Shown here in pieces: positions 1 through 6,862 of a stretch of DNA of 10,084 nt. Source of the DNA: an uncultured Clostridia bacterium (GTDB lineage Bacteria > Bacillota > Clostridia > TANB77 > CAG-508); contig CAKPDO010000049.1 in assembly GCA_934148985.1 (NCBI GenBank), forward strand, positions 1-10,084, written 5' to 3'. Each line of letters starts with the position of its first letter. Position 1 is the first letter of the stretch. The position numbers were made by a program, and so were the translations under genes. The notes under the pieces were generated by a model that worked only from the letters and a program-made list of their open reading frames with translations, did no database searches and had not been told where the DNA came from.

Positions 1-26
1 AAGTTATTATAAAAGGAGGAATAATT

Positions 27-1175
27 ATGGGCTTTATTAAAGCATTCGCAGGAGCAATTGGAGGAACATTTGCAGACCAATGGAAAGAATTTATAGTTCC
101 TATGCAAGGGGTTTCGGCAACAGCAGGGGTGTATCCAGCCATATTACAAGGAACAAATGTAGGGAGAGGAGCAAATACTAAAGGTTCAAATAATATCATT
201 TCAAATGGAAGCAAAATAGTAGTACCAGATGGAACGGCACTTATTACAATGCAAGATGGTGCAATAACTGGGTGTATTACAGAGCCAGGAGGATTTATTT
301 TTACATCAGATGACCAAAATGCAAAATCAATTTTTTCAGGAGATGGAATGGGAGCATCTTTAGTTAAACAAAGTTGGGAAAGATTTAAATATGGTGGCCA
401 GCCAGGTTCTCAACAAGTGGCAATTTATGTAAATTTAAAAGAAATTCCAAATAACAGATTTGGTACTCAATCTGAGATATATTGGGATGACGCATATTTA
501 AATGCACAAGTTGGAGCCGTAACAAGAGGAACATATACACTAAGAATAATTGATCCAATTTTATTTGTTAAGAATTTTGTAGCAGCAACTTATTTGCTAG
601 ATGGTGAAATATTTGACTTTGCCGATATGGATAATGATGCAGGGGCACAATTGTTTAATGAGGTCGTTAGCAGTTTATCAGCAGCATTTTCAAATTATAC
701 AAATGATCCCAATAAAGGAAATCGTATAACAAAAATTCAAGGAGACCAAATAGGATTTGCAAAATCTCTATCACAAGCAGTTGAAGAAGGTTACCAATGG
801 AAGACTGACAGAGGTCTTGAAATTGTAAAAGTTGCAATACAAGCAATTGAATATGATGATGATACAAAAGCATTATTAAGTGATGTGAAAAAAGCTGATG
901 CACTTTCGGGAGCTCGTGGAAATTCATTTATGCAACAATCGGTAGCACGTGGTTTCCAGGCAGCTGGTGAAAATGGTGGAGCTACTAATATGGCATTTAT
1001 GGGCATGGGCATGAATGCTGTTGGAGGAGCAATGGGAAATTTACAACAACCAGTTACACAAAAACAAGAAGAAGACCCAATGGAAAAACTAAAAAAATTT
1101 AAGGAAATGTTGGATAATGGATTAATTACTCAAGAAGATTATGATGAACAAAAGAAAAGAATCTTGGGGGTGTAA
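27..1175 (+). CDS. SPFH/virion-core-like protein with C-terminal SHOCT domain (YdjI type)
   Basis: This 382-residue protein belongs to the SPFH-like 'virion core protein' family typified by Bacillus YdjI. The N-terminal part contains the family-like stretch around SNGSKIVVPDGTALITMQDG and the RFGTQSEIYWDD region. These are followed by the SPFH body (about residues 20-290), a Gly/Met/Ala-rich low-complexity segment (about 315-345), and a final helix pair from about residue 350 (DPMEKLKKFKEMLDNGLITQEDYDEQKK) typical of SHOCT domains. No membrane helix or signal peptide is seen, so it is probably cytoplasmic or membrane-peripheral. The start is well set by AAAGGAGGA at 12-20. Its stop lies three bases before the next GTG start, implying translational coupling to the zinc-ribbon gene. 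In Bacillus the YdjG/YdjH/YdjI proteins act with PspA in membrane stress; the same role here is inferred. The family call is firm, the function is not. Confidence 0.85.
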   Translation: MGFIKAFAGAIGGTFADQWKEFIVPMQGVSATAGVYPAILQGTNVGRGANTKGSNNIISNGSKIVVPDGTALITMQDGAITGCITEPGGFIFTSDDQNAKSIFSGDGMGASLVKQSWERFKYGGQPGSQQVAIYVNLKEIPNNRFGTQSEIYWDDAYLNAQVGAVTRGTYTLRIIDPILFVKNFVAATYLLDGEIFDFADMDNDAGAQLFNEVVSSLSAAFSNYTNDPNKGNRITKIQGDQIGFAKSLSQAVEEGYQWKTDRGLEIVKVAIQAIEYDDDTKALLSDVKKADALSGARGNSFMQQSVARGFQAAGENGGATNMAFMGMGMNAVGGAMGNLQQPVTQKQEEDPMEKLKKFKEMLDNGLITQEDYDEQKKRILGV

Positions 1176-1178
1176 GAA

Positions 1179-2560
1179 GTGGCAATTAACCAAATATTAA
1201 ATGATAGTGAGGCTCCAAAAATTGTGAAAACAGATATAGGTTCAAAAGATGGGCAAAATAAATGTCCTCAATGTGGAGCAACTGATATATCTGTAAATGC
1301 TAAAACAGGAAAATTAAGATGTAACTTTTGCAGGCATGAATTTGAGCCAGAAAAAATACAAGGAATGGAAACAGACATATCTAAGCTTGAAGGTGAAATA
1401 ATGGGCTCTGGAACACAGGATATTGGTGAGAATACACAAAATGTTATGACATTAAAATGCGGTAGTTGTGGAGCTGAAGTTGTTATTGATACGTCAGAAA
1501 GCACTACGGCTAGATGCCATTGGTGTAGAAATATTTTATCTGTTAACCAGCAAATTCCCAATGGAGCAATTCCAGATGTTGTATTACCATTTAATCTAAC
1601 AAAAGCAGAAGCAAAAGAACAAATTGAAAATTTTGTTGGAAAAAGAAAATTTTTTGCACATCCTAAATTCAGAGAAGAATTTACAACAGACAATATAATG
1701 GGAGTATATTTTCCGTACATGGTAGTGGATGTTAATTCACATGCAAGATTTTCTGGACATGGAGAACATGAAGTCAGGAGATATAGTCGCGGAAGTGGAG
1801 AAAGTAGAAGAACATATTATGATGCTGATTTATATGAAATTGAACGTGATTTTGATTTAACAATAGAGGGATTAACAGTGGAATCAAGTTCAGACAAGCT
1901 AAATAAACAATCAAATAAAACAAATAATATTATAAATTCTATTATGCCGTTTGACGTAGAAAATAGTGTTAAATATAATGCGAATTATTTAAAAGGTTAT
2001 ACATCAGAAAGACGTGATACTAATGTTGATGAATTAAGACCACTAGTTGACACACAAAGTAAAGATATTGCAAGATTTGCAGCAAACGAAACTTTGAAAG
2101 AATATAATCGTGGTGTTAATTGGCAATCGGAACAATTAGAAGTAAAGGGAAAACAATGGAAAACAGCTTATTTACCTGTGTGGTTATATAGCTACCAACA
2201 GAAAAAAGGTGAAAATGACAGTGTATTACATTATGTGGCTGTTAATGCAAGAACAAAAGAAACAATGGGAAGCGTCCCAATACATATGCCAAAATTAATT
2301 GGAGTTTCTTTTTTAGTAGAATTATTAGGATGGTTTGCGACACTAGTAGTAGACTTTGATTATGAATGGATATTTTTATTATCAGGTTTTGTATATTTCT
2401 TTGTTATGTACTTAAGATATAGAAATTCAAATGCAAGACATCATCATGAAACTGAAACAAAGAAAAATATATTTAATTTGAAAAAAATAGATAATTTTGT
2501 TAAACATGAAAAAGGACTATCAAATTCAAGAATAGAAGGAGCTAACAATACTAAGGTTAG
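1179..2560 (+). repeat. Direct duplication, unit A (partner 4688-6086)
   Basis: The zinc-ribbon gene is present twice in direct orientation about 3.5 kb apart. Similarity is very uneven. One 73-base stretch (1462-1534 against 4971-5043) is identical, and the preceding 110 bases differ at only a few sites. Downstream parts such as 2160-2210 show many third-position differences. The similarity begins upstream of the start codon (the last bases of the SPFH gene) and fades at the C-terminal tail. Confidence 0.85.
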
Positions 2561-2609
2561 CGGACAAGGTTTGAGCGAAACGGTGTTAGATACGTTTAAA
2601 AATCTTTGA
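1179..2609 (+). CDS. Double zinc-ribbon membrane protein, copy 1 (YdjG-like)
   Basis: This 476-residue protein has two CxxC...CxxC zinc ribbons: C29/C32 with C48/C51, and C94/C97 with C113/C116. A long mixed domain follows, then two membrane helices at about 373-392 and 396-413, and a basic, probably cytoplasmic tail. The layout matches the TFIIB-type zinc-ribbon proteins that sit beside YdjI-like SPFH proteins, such as Bacillus YdjG. The start is GTG, supported by a GGGGGTG ribosome site at 1166-1172 that lies inside the last codons of the SPFH gene, so translation is probably coupled. A paralogue lies at 4688-6106. The zinc-ribbon halves of the two are nearly identical, while residues about 150-220 and the tail differ. 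This copy ends with a roughly 20-residue extension that the other lacks. Zinc binding follows from the motif; the partner and process are inferred from the operon. Confidence 0.82.
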   Translation: MAINQILNDSEAPKIVKTDIGSKDGQNKCPQCGATDISVNAKTGKLRCNFCRHEFEPEKIQGMETDISKLEGEIMGSGTQDIGENTQNVMTLKCGSCGAEVVIDTSESTTARCHWCRNILSVNQQIPNGAIPDVVLPFNLTKAEAKEQIENFVGKRKFFAHPKFREEFTTDNIMGVYFPYMVVDVNSHARFSGHGEHEVRRYSRGSGESRRTYYDADLYEIERDFDLTIEGLTVESSSDKLNKQSNKTNNIINSIMPFDVENSVKYNANYLKGYTSERRDTNVDELRPLVDTQSKDIARFAANETLKEYNRGVNWQSEQLEVKGKQWKTAYLPVWLYSYQQKKGENDSVLHYVAVNARTKETMGSVPIHMPKLIGVSFLVELLGWFATLVVDFDYEWIFLLSGFVYFFVMYLRYRNSNARHHHETETKKNIFNLKKIDNFVKHEKGLSNSRIEGANNTKVSGQGLSETVLDTFKNL

Positions 2610-2645
2610 TAGTTTTAATATTAAATATTATACAAGGGGGAAAAA

Positions 2646-3083
2646 ATGAATAATATTATTGAAAAATGTAAAAAAACAAGAATTTTAGGAGCTATAGGGA
2701 TAGCAGGATTGGTCCTAGGTACTATAATGCCATATGTAAAATATAACATATGTGGGTATAAATACTCTGTTTCATTATGGGGATATTGGGAAGGTAAAAT
2801 TATAATGCTTTTAGCATTAGCTAATTTACTTTTTATATTTAAAGATTTGGTGGAAAAATATGCTCCATTTTTATTTAATAATAAGATTGGAGAAAAAATA
2901 CAAAAATGTGAAAATCCAAAGTTTTCACTTATTCCTACTGTTTTATCAGCAGTATTTGCTATATATGTAACATCAATTTTAGGCATAGATTCATTTAAAT
3001 ATTACAATATAGGATTTTATGCAATGTGGATAGGAACAATAAGTTTAGTTGCTTATGCTTTTTTGCATAAACAAGATGAATAA
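2646..3083 (+). CDS. Small polytopic membrane protein, family not recognised
   Basis: This is a 145-residue protein of unknown function. Hydrophobic stretches at about residues 13-31, 48-67, 95-113 and 121-140 suggest four membrane helices, separated by a Lys-rich loop (about 70-92). The N-terminus is short and basic. An aromatic SLWGYWEG stretch precedes the second helix. The start ATG is set by an AAGGGGG ribosome site at about 2634-2640. It begins 36 bases after the zinc-ribbon gene with no terminator between, so it is probably in the same operon. It sits where Bacillus has further ydj membrane genes, but no homology to YdjH is seen. It has no counterpart in the second unit (4562-6755). 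Confidence 0.65.
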   Translation: MNNIIEKCKKTRILGAIGIAGLVLGTIMPYVKYNICGYKYSVSLWGYWEGKIIMLLALANLLFIFKDLVEKYAPFLFNNKIGEKIQKCENPKFSLIPTVLSAVFAIYVTSILGIDSFKYYNIGFYAMWIGTISLVAYAFLHKQDE

Positions 3084-3100
3084 TCAAAAAATATTACAGC

Positions 3101-3139
3101 TAGATGCTAATAAAATAACACGTTGAAAAAACGCATCTA
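3101..3139 (+). repeat. Inverted repeat with nested small hairpin in the leader of the surface-protein gene
   Basis: TAGATGC (3101-3107) and GCATCTA (3133-3139) form a 7-bp stem around a 25-base loop. Inside it, CGTT-GAAAA-AACG (3121-3133) can form a competing small hairpin. There is no T-run, so it is not a normal terminator. The inner element recurs as ACGTT-GAAAA-AACGT at 6086-6100, at the end of the second zinc-ribbon gene. The 108-base gap between 3083 and 3192 shows no convincing promoter. A role in processing or attenuation is only a guess. Confidence 0.4.
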
Positions 3140-3191
3140 TCGTAAAAGCATATTTTAACGAGTGAAAACTATATAGAAAAGAGGAATTTTA

Positions 3192-4490
3192 ATGAAAAGA
3201 AATATAATATTAAGTATTTTTTTATTAGTTATTATATTAGTTATACCTAATATTTCACATGCTAATGAAGTAACAGTAACAAGAAATATTTATTCAAATA
3301 ATGGCAGTGTTAAATTTGAATTTAAAGGATTAACTTTAGATACAACACACGAGTACGAATACGGACTTACGAAAACATCTGGAGAAGAAGTTAAAACGTG
3401 GTATACAATTATAGAACACAATGAAACTACGGCAACTATTGATGTAACTACGACTACAGAGAATTTAAGAAATGTTATAAATGTAACAGATACTGGATTT
3501 GTTACTATTAAAGATAAATCAACAGACACAATAATTTTAAAATCATATAGTGTAGATTTAAAGATACCATTTCTACAGGTTACAAATTATACTGTAATCC
3601 CTAATGGAAAAAATCTTGATTCGAATAGTGGTGATGGCAATATTCAAATTGCATTAAGAAACGCTCATAATAGCACAGCATACTATCAATATGAAAAAAT
3701 TACAGATACAGATATTATAAACAAATATAAAGAAATAAAAGAAAAAAATGGAAATATAATGGAATTGGAAAGCAAGTTAAAAACAGAGATACCAAATTCT
3801 AATTGGAATACTTGGGGATATTGGAATGGACATAGTACAGCAGGAATAGATGGATTTGGATATACACAGAGAAATGTTTCTGTGCCAGATGAAGGTTTAT
3901 ACTATATGTGGGTATATTTTTCAGGAAATAATTTGAAAAATATGTATGGATATATATTAGTGGATAATTTACAAAAAGATATAGAACTAGAAAGTATTTC
4001 TTTACCAAGCACTCAAAAAGTTGAATTAGGAAAGACTCTAACGCTAACTCCTACTTTTAATCCTGCGAGTGCTACTAATAAAATTGTAGAGTGGAGCTCT
4101 AGTGATGAATCGATTGCAACTATTGACAATGGTGGAAAAATAACACCTAAAAAAATAGGTTCAACAATTATTACCGTAATTTCGCAAGATGGAAATAAAA
4201 AAGCAACATGTACAGTAACTGTAGTAGAATCGTTAGAGAGTAACGAAGAAAATAATAATGAAAAAGAAAATACTAATAATGGTTCGTCATCTGACCAAAA
4301 TGTAAGTAATACTAACCAAGAAGAAAAAAGCAATGATCAAGCCAATAATAATAAGGAAAATGATAATACTGTTAAAGTTGGAGGATTACCTCGAACAGGT
4401 GTAGGAATATTAGGATTTTTTATTTTTACGTTGCTTGTAATTGGAGCAATTTTTGTTTATGTTAAATATCGTAATTTGAGAGATATATAG
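3192..4490 (+). CDS. Sortase-anchored surface protein with Big2 domain and LPRTG motif
   Basis: This 432-residue exported protein begins with a signal peptide (MKRN, a hydrophobic core, and likely cleavage after SHA at residue 24). Residues about 25-260 form a beta-rich ectodomain of unknown family, rich in Thr. Residues about 265-345 are a bacterial Ig-like Big2 domain, with the typical LxLTPTFNPASATNK, VEWSSSDESIATID and GSTIITVISQDG elements. A low-complexity Asn/Glu/Ser linker follows (about 346-395), then LPRTG at 399-403, a membrane helix, and a short tail containing Lys/Arg (KYRNLRDI). Sortase should cleave LPRT/G and link the protein to the peptidoglycan. No sortase gene lies in the window. 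The ribosome site is AGAGG at about 3180. It precedes a strong terminator and is the last gene of unit A. Ligand and role are unknown; adhesion or wall sensing is possible. Confidence 0.85.
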   Translation: MKRNIILSIFLLVIILVIPNISHANEVTVTRNIYSNNGSVKFEFKGLTLDTTHEYEYGLTKTSGEEVKTWYTIIEHNETTATIDVTTTTENLRNVINVTDTGFVTIKDKSTDTIILKSYSVDLKIPFLQVTNYTVIPNGKNLDSNSGDGNIQIALRNAHNSTAYYQYEKITDTDIINKYKEIKEKNGNIMELESKLKTEIPNSNWNTWGYWNGHSTAGIDGFGYTQRNVSVPDEGLYYMWVYFSGNNLKNMYGYILVDNLQKDIELESISLPSTQKVELGKTLTLTPTFNPASATNKIVEWSSSDESIATIDNGGKITPKKIGSTIITVISQDGNKKATCTVTVVESLESNEENNNEKENTNNGSSSDQNVSNTNQEEKSNDQANNNKENDNTVKVGGLPRTGVGILGFFIFTLLVIGAIFVYVKYRNLRDI

Positions 4491-4497
4491 AATAGTA

Positions 4498-4543
4498 AAA
4501 ACCTATAAGATTTGAATGATTTCTCTTATAGGTTTTGTTTTTT
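4498..4543 (+). terminator. Rho-independent terminator of unit A
   Basis: A perfect 13-bp stem, AAAACCTATAAGA (4498-4510) with TCTTATAGGTTTT (4524-4536), has a 13-base loop and is followed by GTTTTTT. It lies directly after the surface-protein stop codon. A near-identical copy lies at 6711-6755. Confidence 0.92.
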
Positions 4544-4561
4544 GAATTTAATAAAAAATTA

Positions 4562-4590
4562 TTGAAACAGTTATGTAAATATATTATAAT
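4562..4590 (+). promoter_or_regulatory. Promoter of the second zinc-ribbon unit
   Basis: TTGAAA (4562-4567) and TATAAT (4585-4590) are separated by exactly 17 bases, a near-consensus housekeeping promoter. It lies just after the unit A terminator, so the second unit can be transcribed independently. The predicted start near 4597 gives a leader of about 90 bases. Confidence 0.78.
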
Positions 4591-4632
4591 ACAAAAGCTA
4601 TAGGTAAGTTATTTAGAGTTGAACTTTATTAG

Positions 4633-4687
4633 AAGAGGAAAAAGAAATTAATGATGAACAATAGAAAAAAACTTGGGGGTGTAATAA
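4633..4687 (+). pseudogene. Relic of the SPFH gene 3' end carrying the ribosome site for copy 2
   Basis: The bases before the second zinc-ribbon gene resemble the last codons of the SPFH gene. GATGAACAATAGAAAAAAAC followed by TTGGGGGTGTAATAAGTG (from 4653) matches GATGAACAAAAGAAAAGAAT followed by CTTGGGGGTGTAAGAAGTG at the end of the first SPFH gene, with one single-base deletion and a few substitutions. In this frame the Asp-Glu-Gln triplet of the SHOCT tail is followed by an in-frame TAG, so it no longer codes for the SPFH end. Before it, the codons read roughly LLEEEKEINDEQ, reminiscent of the SHOCT helix. The surviving part includes the GGGGGTG ribosome site, which explains why it was kept. 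Upstream of about 4630 no SPFH similarity is visible. Confidence 0.7.
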
Positions 4688-6086
4688 GTGAAAATCAAAC
4701 AAATAGTAAATGATAGTGAAGCTCCAAAAATTGTCAAAACAGATATAGGCCCACAAAATGGACAAAATAAATGCCCCCAATGTGGGGCAACGGATATATC
4801 CGTAAATACAAAGACAGGGAAATTAAGATGTAATTTTTGCAGACACGAATTTGAGCCAGAAAAAATACAAGGAATGGAAACAGACATATCTAAGATTGAA
4901 GGGGAAATAATGGGCTCGGGAACACAGGATATTGGTGAGAATACACAAAATGTTATGACATTAAAATGTAGTAGTTGTGGAGCTGAAGTTGTTATTGATA
5001 CGTCAGAAAGCACTACGGCTAGATGCCATTGGTGTAGAAATATGTTATCTGTTAATCAACAAGTTCCAAATGGTGCAATTCCAGATGTTGTATTACCATT
5101 TAAAATAACAAAGGAAGAAGCAAAAGAACAAATTGAAAAATTTGTTAGGGAAAGAGAGATTTATGCTAATCCTAAATTTATAAAAAATCTTACAACAGAT
5201 AATATAAAAGGAGTATATTTTCCATATATGATAGTTGATATCAATTCACACATAAATTTTTTAGGACGAGGAGAGCGTACAGTTAGAGAATATAAGAAAG
5301 AATACATTGATATGAGAGGTCATGAAAATAGCCGAACATGTTATGATGTTGATTTGTATGAAGTGAAACGAGATTTTGATTTAACAATAGAAGGATTAAC
5401 AGTTGAATCAAGTTCGGACAAGTTAAGTAAAAAATCAAATAAGACCAATAATATTATAAATTCTATTATGCCATTTGATATAGAAAATAGTGTTAAATAT
5501 AATGCAAATTATTTAAAAGGCTATACATCAGAAAAACGTGATGTAAATGTTGACGAGTTAAGACCTTTAATAGATACGCAAAGCAAGGATATAGTAAAAC
5601 TTTCAACATATGAAGTGTCAAGAGAATATGACAGAGGAATTAAATGGAGAAAAGAACAATTCGAAGTGAAAGGTAAGCAATGGAAAACAGCATATTTACC
5701 AGTGTGGCTATACAGCTATCAAGAAAAAATAGGAAAGAAAAATAGTGTATTACATTATGTTGCGGTAAACGCAAGAACAAAAGAAACAATGGGAAGTGTG
5801 CCGATAAGTTGGCCAAGATTGATTGTGGCTTCTTTGGTATATCCAATACTTGGACTTATTGTAAAAAAAATGATGCCTCCAGAATATGATATTTGGGTTA
5901 AGATAGGATTTTTAGTGTGTGGAGTTGCGCTTTTTTACTACACATATTTGGATTATAGAAACTTGAATGCAAGACATTATTATGAAACTGAAACAAAGAA
6001 AAAGATAATTAATTTAAAAAAAGAAGACAGACTTATTAAACATAGAAAAGGAATTTCAAATCCAAGAATGGTAGGAGCTAATAATA
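4688..6086 (+). repeat. Direct duplication, unit B (partner 1179-2560)
   Basis: This is the second copy of the duplicated zinc-ribbon gene. Nucleotide identity is highest over 4760-5105 and includes a 73-base identical block at 4971-5043. It drops over about 5110-5350 and recovers partly over 5360-5560. The copy diverges completely where ACGTTGAAAAAACGT starts at 6086. Confidence 0.85.
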
Positions 6087-6106
6087 CGTTGAAAAAACGT
6101 AAGTGA
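4688..6106 (+). CDS. Double zinc-ribbon membrane protein, copy 2 (YdjG-like)
   Basis: This 472-residue paralogue of the gene at 1179-2609 keeps all eight zinc ligands at the same positions (C29/C32, C48/C51, C94/C97, C113/C116). It also keeps the long middle domain and a pair of hydrophobic segments (about 370-415). The start is GTG with GGGGGTG upstream, as in copy 1. Compared with copy 1 it has a five-residue longer, recharged loop in the region after GRGE. Its first membrane segment also differs in sequence, and it has a short tail ending KKRK instead of the longer tail. No SPFH gene directly precedes it; only a relic remains. It is followed 76 bases later by the EF-Tu-domain protein. All ligands are intact, so it is probably functional, perhaps specialised for a different partner (inference). 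Confidence 0.82.
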   Translation: MKIKQIVNDSEAPKIVKTDIGPQNGQNKCPQCGATDISVNTKTGKLRCNFCRHEFEPEKIQGMETDISKIEGEIMGSGTQDIGENTQNVMTLKCSSCGAEVVIDTSESTTARCHWCRNMLSVNQQVPNGAIPDVVLPFKITKEEAKEQIEKFVREREIYANPKFIKNLTTDNIKGVYFPYMIVDINSHINFLGRGERTVREYKKEYIDMRGHENSRTCYDVDLYEVKRDFDLTIEGLTVESSSDKLSKKSNKTNNIINSIMPFDIENSVKYNANYLKGYTSEKRDVNVDELRPLIDTQSKDIVKLSTYEVSREYDRGIKWRKEQFEVKGKQWKTAYLPVWLYSYQEKIGKKNSVLHYVAVNARTKETMGSVPISWPRLIVASLVYPILGLIVKKMMPPEYDIWVKIGFLVCGVALFYYTYLDYRNLNARHYYETETKKKIINLKKEDRLIKHRKGISNPRMVGANNTLKKRK

Positions 6107-6182
6107 AACTTGGATTAATGAGTTCAAAATTTATAAAAAATTAATTATATGTAGATTTAATCGTAAAAAGAAGGAACGAAAT

Positions 6183-6692
6183 ATGAATGAGAATTTTGAA
6201 TATAATAAAAGCAAAAAATATAAAAAAATATTTTGCATTCTAGTTGGAATTATTGTATTACTTTTTCTGTATTTTAAATTTATTCCAAAAGGTAGTAAAA
6301 TTAATGAAACAGATTCGTTAAATGAAAATAGTTCAAACAGTGCTAATATGAATGTTAATAATAATGCTACAATAAATTCTGGAACAAATAATTCGTCGTA
6401 TGATGAGGATGGACAGTTTCGAATGACGGTAGATGATAAATTTTATGTTGAGGACCAAGGAACAGTGGCTACTGGAAAAATTGAAAGAGGCAGAATAAAT
6501 GTAAATGATGTTGTTAAAATAATTGACCAAGATGGTAGGACTAAAAAAGCAGTTGTTACTAAAATAGAACGTTTTAGAAAGTATTATGATACGGCTAAGG
6601 CTGGAGAGAATGTAGGTTTACTACTAAAAGATATAGAAAAGGATGATATAAAAAAAGGACAAATTATTGTAAAGGAAGATTCTAACAGGTGA
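6183..6692 (+). CDS. Membrane-tethered protein with a lone EF-Tu domain II
   Basis: This 169-residue protein has a Lys-rich N-terminus, one membrane helix (about residues 16-34) and an Asn/Ser-rich linker (about 40-75). It then has a domain (about 79-165) closely resembling domain II of elongation factor Tu. FRMTVDDKF, GTVATGKIERG, the VTKIERFRK segment, AGENVGLLL and the closing DIKKGQIIVK align in order with EF-Tu's FLMPVED, GTVxTGRxERG, VTGVEMFRK, AGDNVGxLL and ExxRGQV. No GTPase domain (no Walker A/NKxD) and no domain III are present, so it cannot act as an elongation factor. Topology is not certain: the basic N-terminus and Asn-rich linker favour the domain lying outside. The ribosome site is AAGGAA at about 6170. 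It follows copy 2 of the zinc-ribbon gene; only a weak TTGGAT/TATAAA pair is seen in the gap, so it is probably co-transcribed. Confidence 0.8.
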   Translation: MNENFEYNKSKKYKKIFCILVGIIVLLFLYFKFIPKGSKINETDSLNENSSNSANMNVNNNATINSGTNNSSYDEDGQFRMTVDDKFYVEDQGTVATGKIERGRINVNDVVKIIDQDGRTKKAVVTKIERFRKYYDTAKAGENVGLLLKDIEKDDIKKGQIIVKEDSNR

Positions 6693-6710
6693 AAATTATA
6701 TAGAATGATA

Positions 6711-6755
6711 AAAACCTATAAGATTTGAATAATTTATCTTATAGGTTTTGTTTTT
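6711..6755 (+). terminator. Rho-independent terminator of unit B (duplicate of 4498-4543)
   Basis: The same 13-bp stem as in unit A is present (6711-6723 with 6737-6749), with a loop differing at two positions and a G-TTTTT tail. The 12 bases before it (ATATAGAATGAT) also resemble those before the first terminator. Confidence 0.92.
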
Positions 6756-6811
6756 GAGACTATGAAAAAAACAAATGAAAAACAAAAGTTTTTTCATAAT
6801 TTTGAAAAAAC

Positions 6812-6840
6812 TTTACTATAATATTAAAAGAGCGTATAAT
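6812..6840 (+). promoter_or_regulatory. Promoter of the AAA_14/DUF4143 ATPase gene
   Basis: TTTACT (6812-6817) and TATAAT (6835-6840) are 17 bases apart. The predicted start near 6847 leaves a very short leader before the AGGAGG ribosome site at 6851-6856. A second TATAAT at 6817-6822 with TTCATA 18 bases upstream is an alternative with a longer leader. Confidence 0.6.
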
Positions 6841-6862
6841 TTATCTTGTTAGGAGGAATTTA

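Noticed and set aside
27..1175. 'Virion core' naming taken as a sign of prophage
   Set aside because: The name comes from a family label. No phage structural, integrase or lysis gene is present, and YdjI-like proteins are chromosomal.
1268..1720. Long minus-strand reading frame opposite the first zinc-ribbon gene, with a partner at 4648-5013
   Set aside because: It mirrors the zinc-ribbon coding strand, recurs only because that gene is duplicated, and has no ribosome site of its own.
4013..4333. Minus-strand frame with hydrophobic Val/Phe/Leu-rich translation
   Set aside because: It is the antisense of the Big2 and Asn/Glu-rich linker codons; the composition explains its hydrophobic look.
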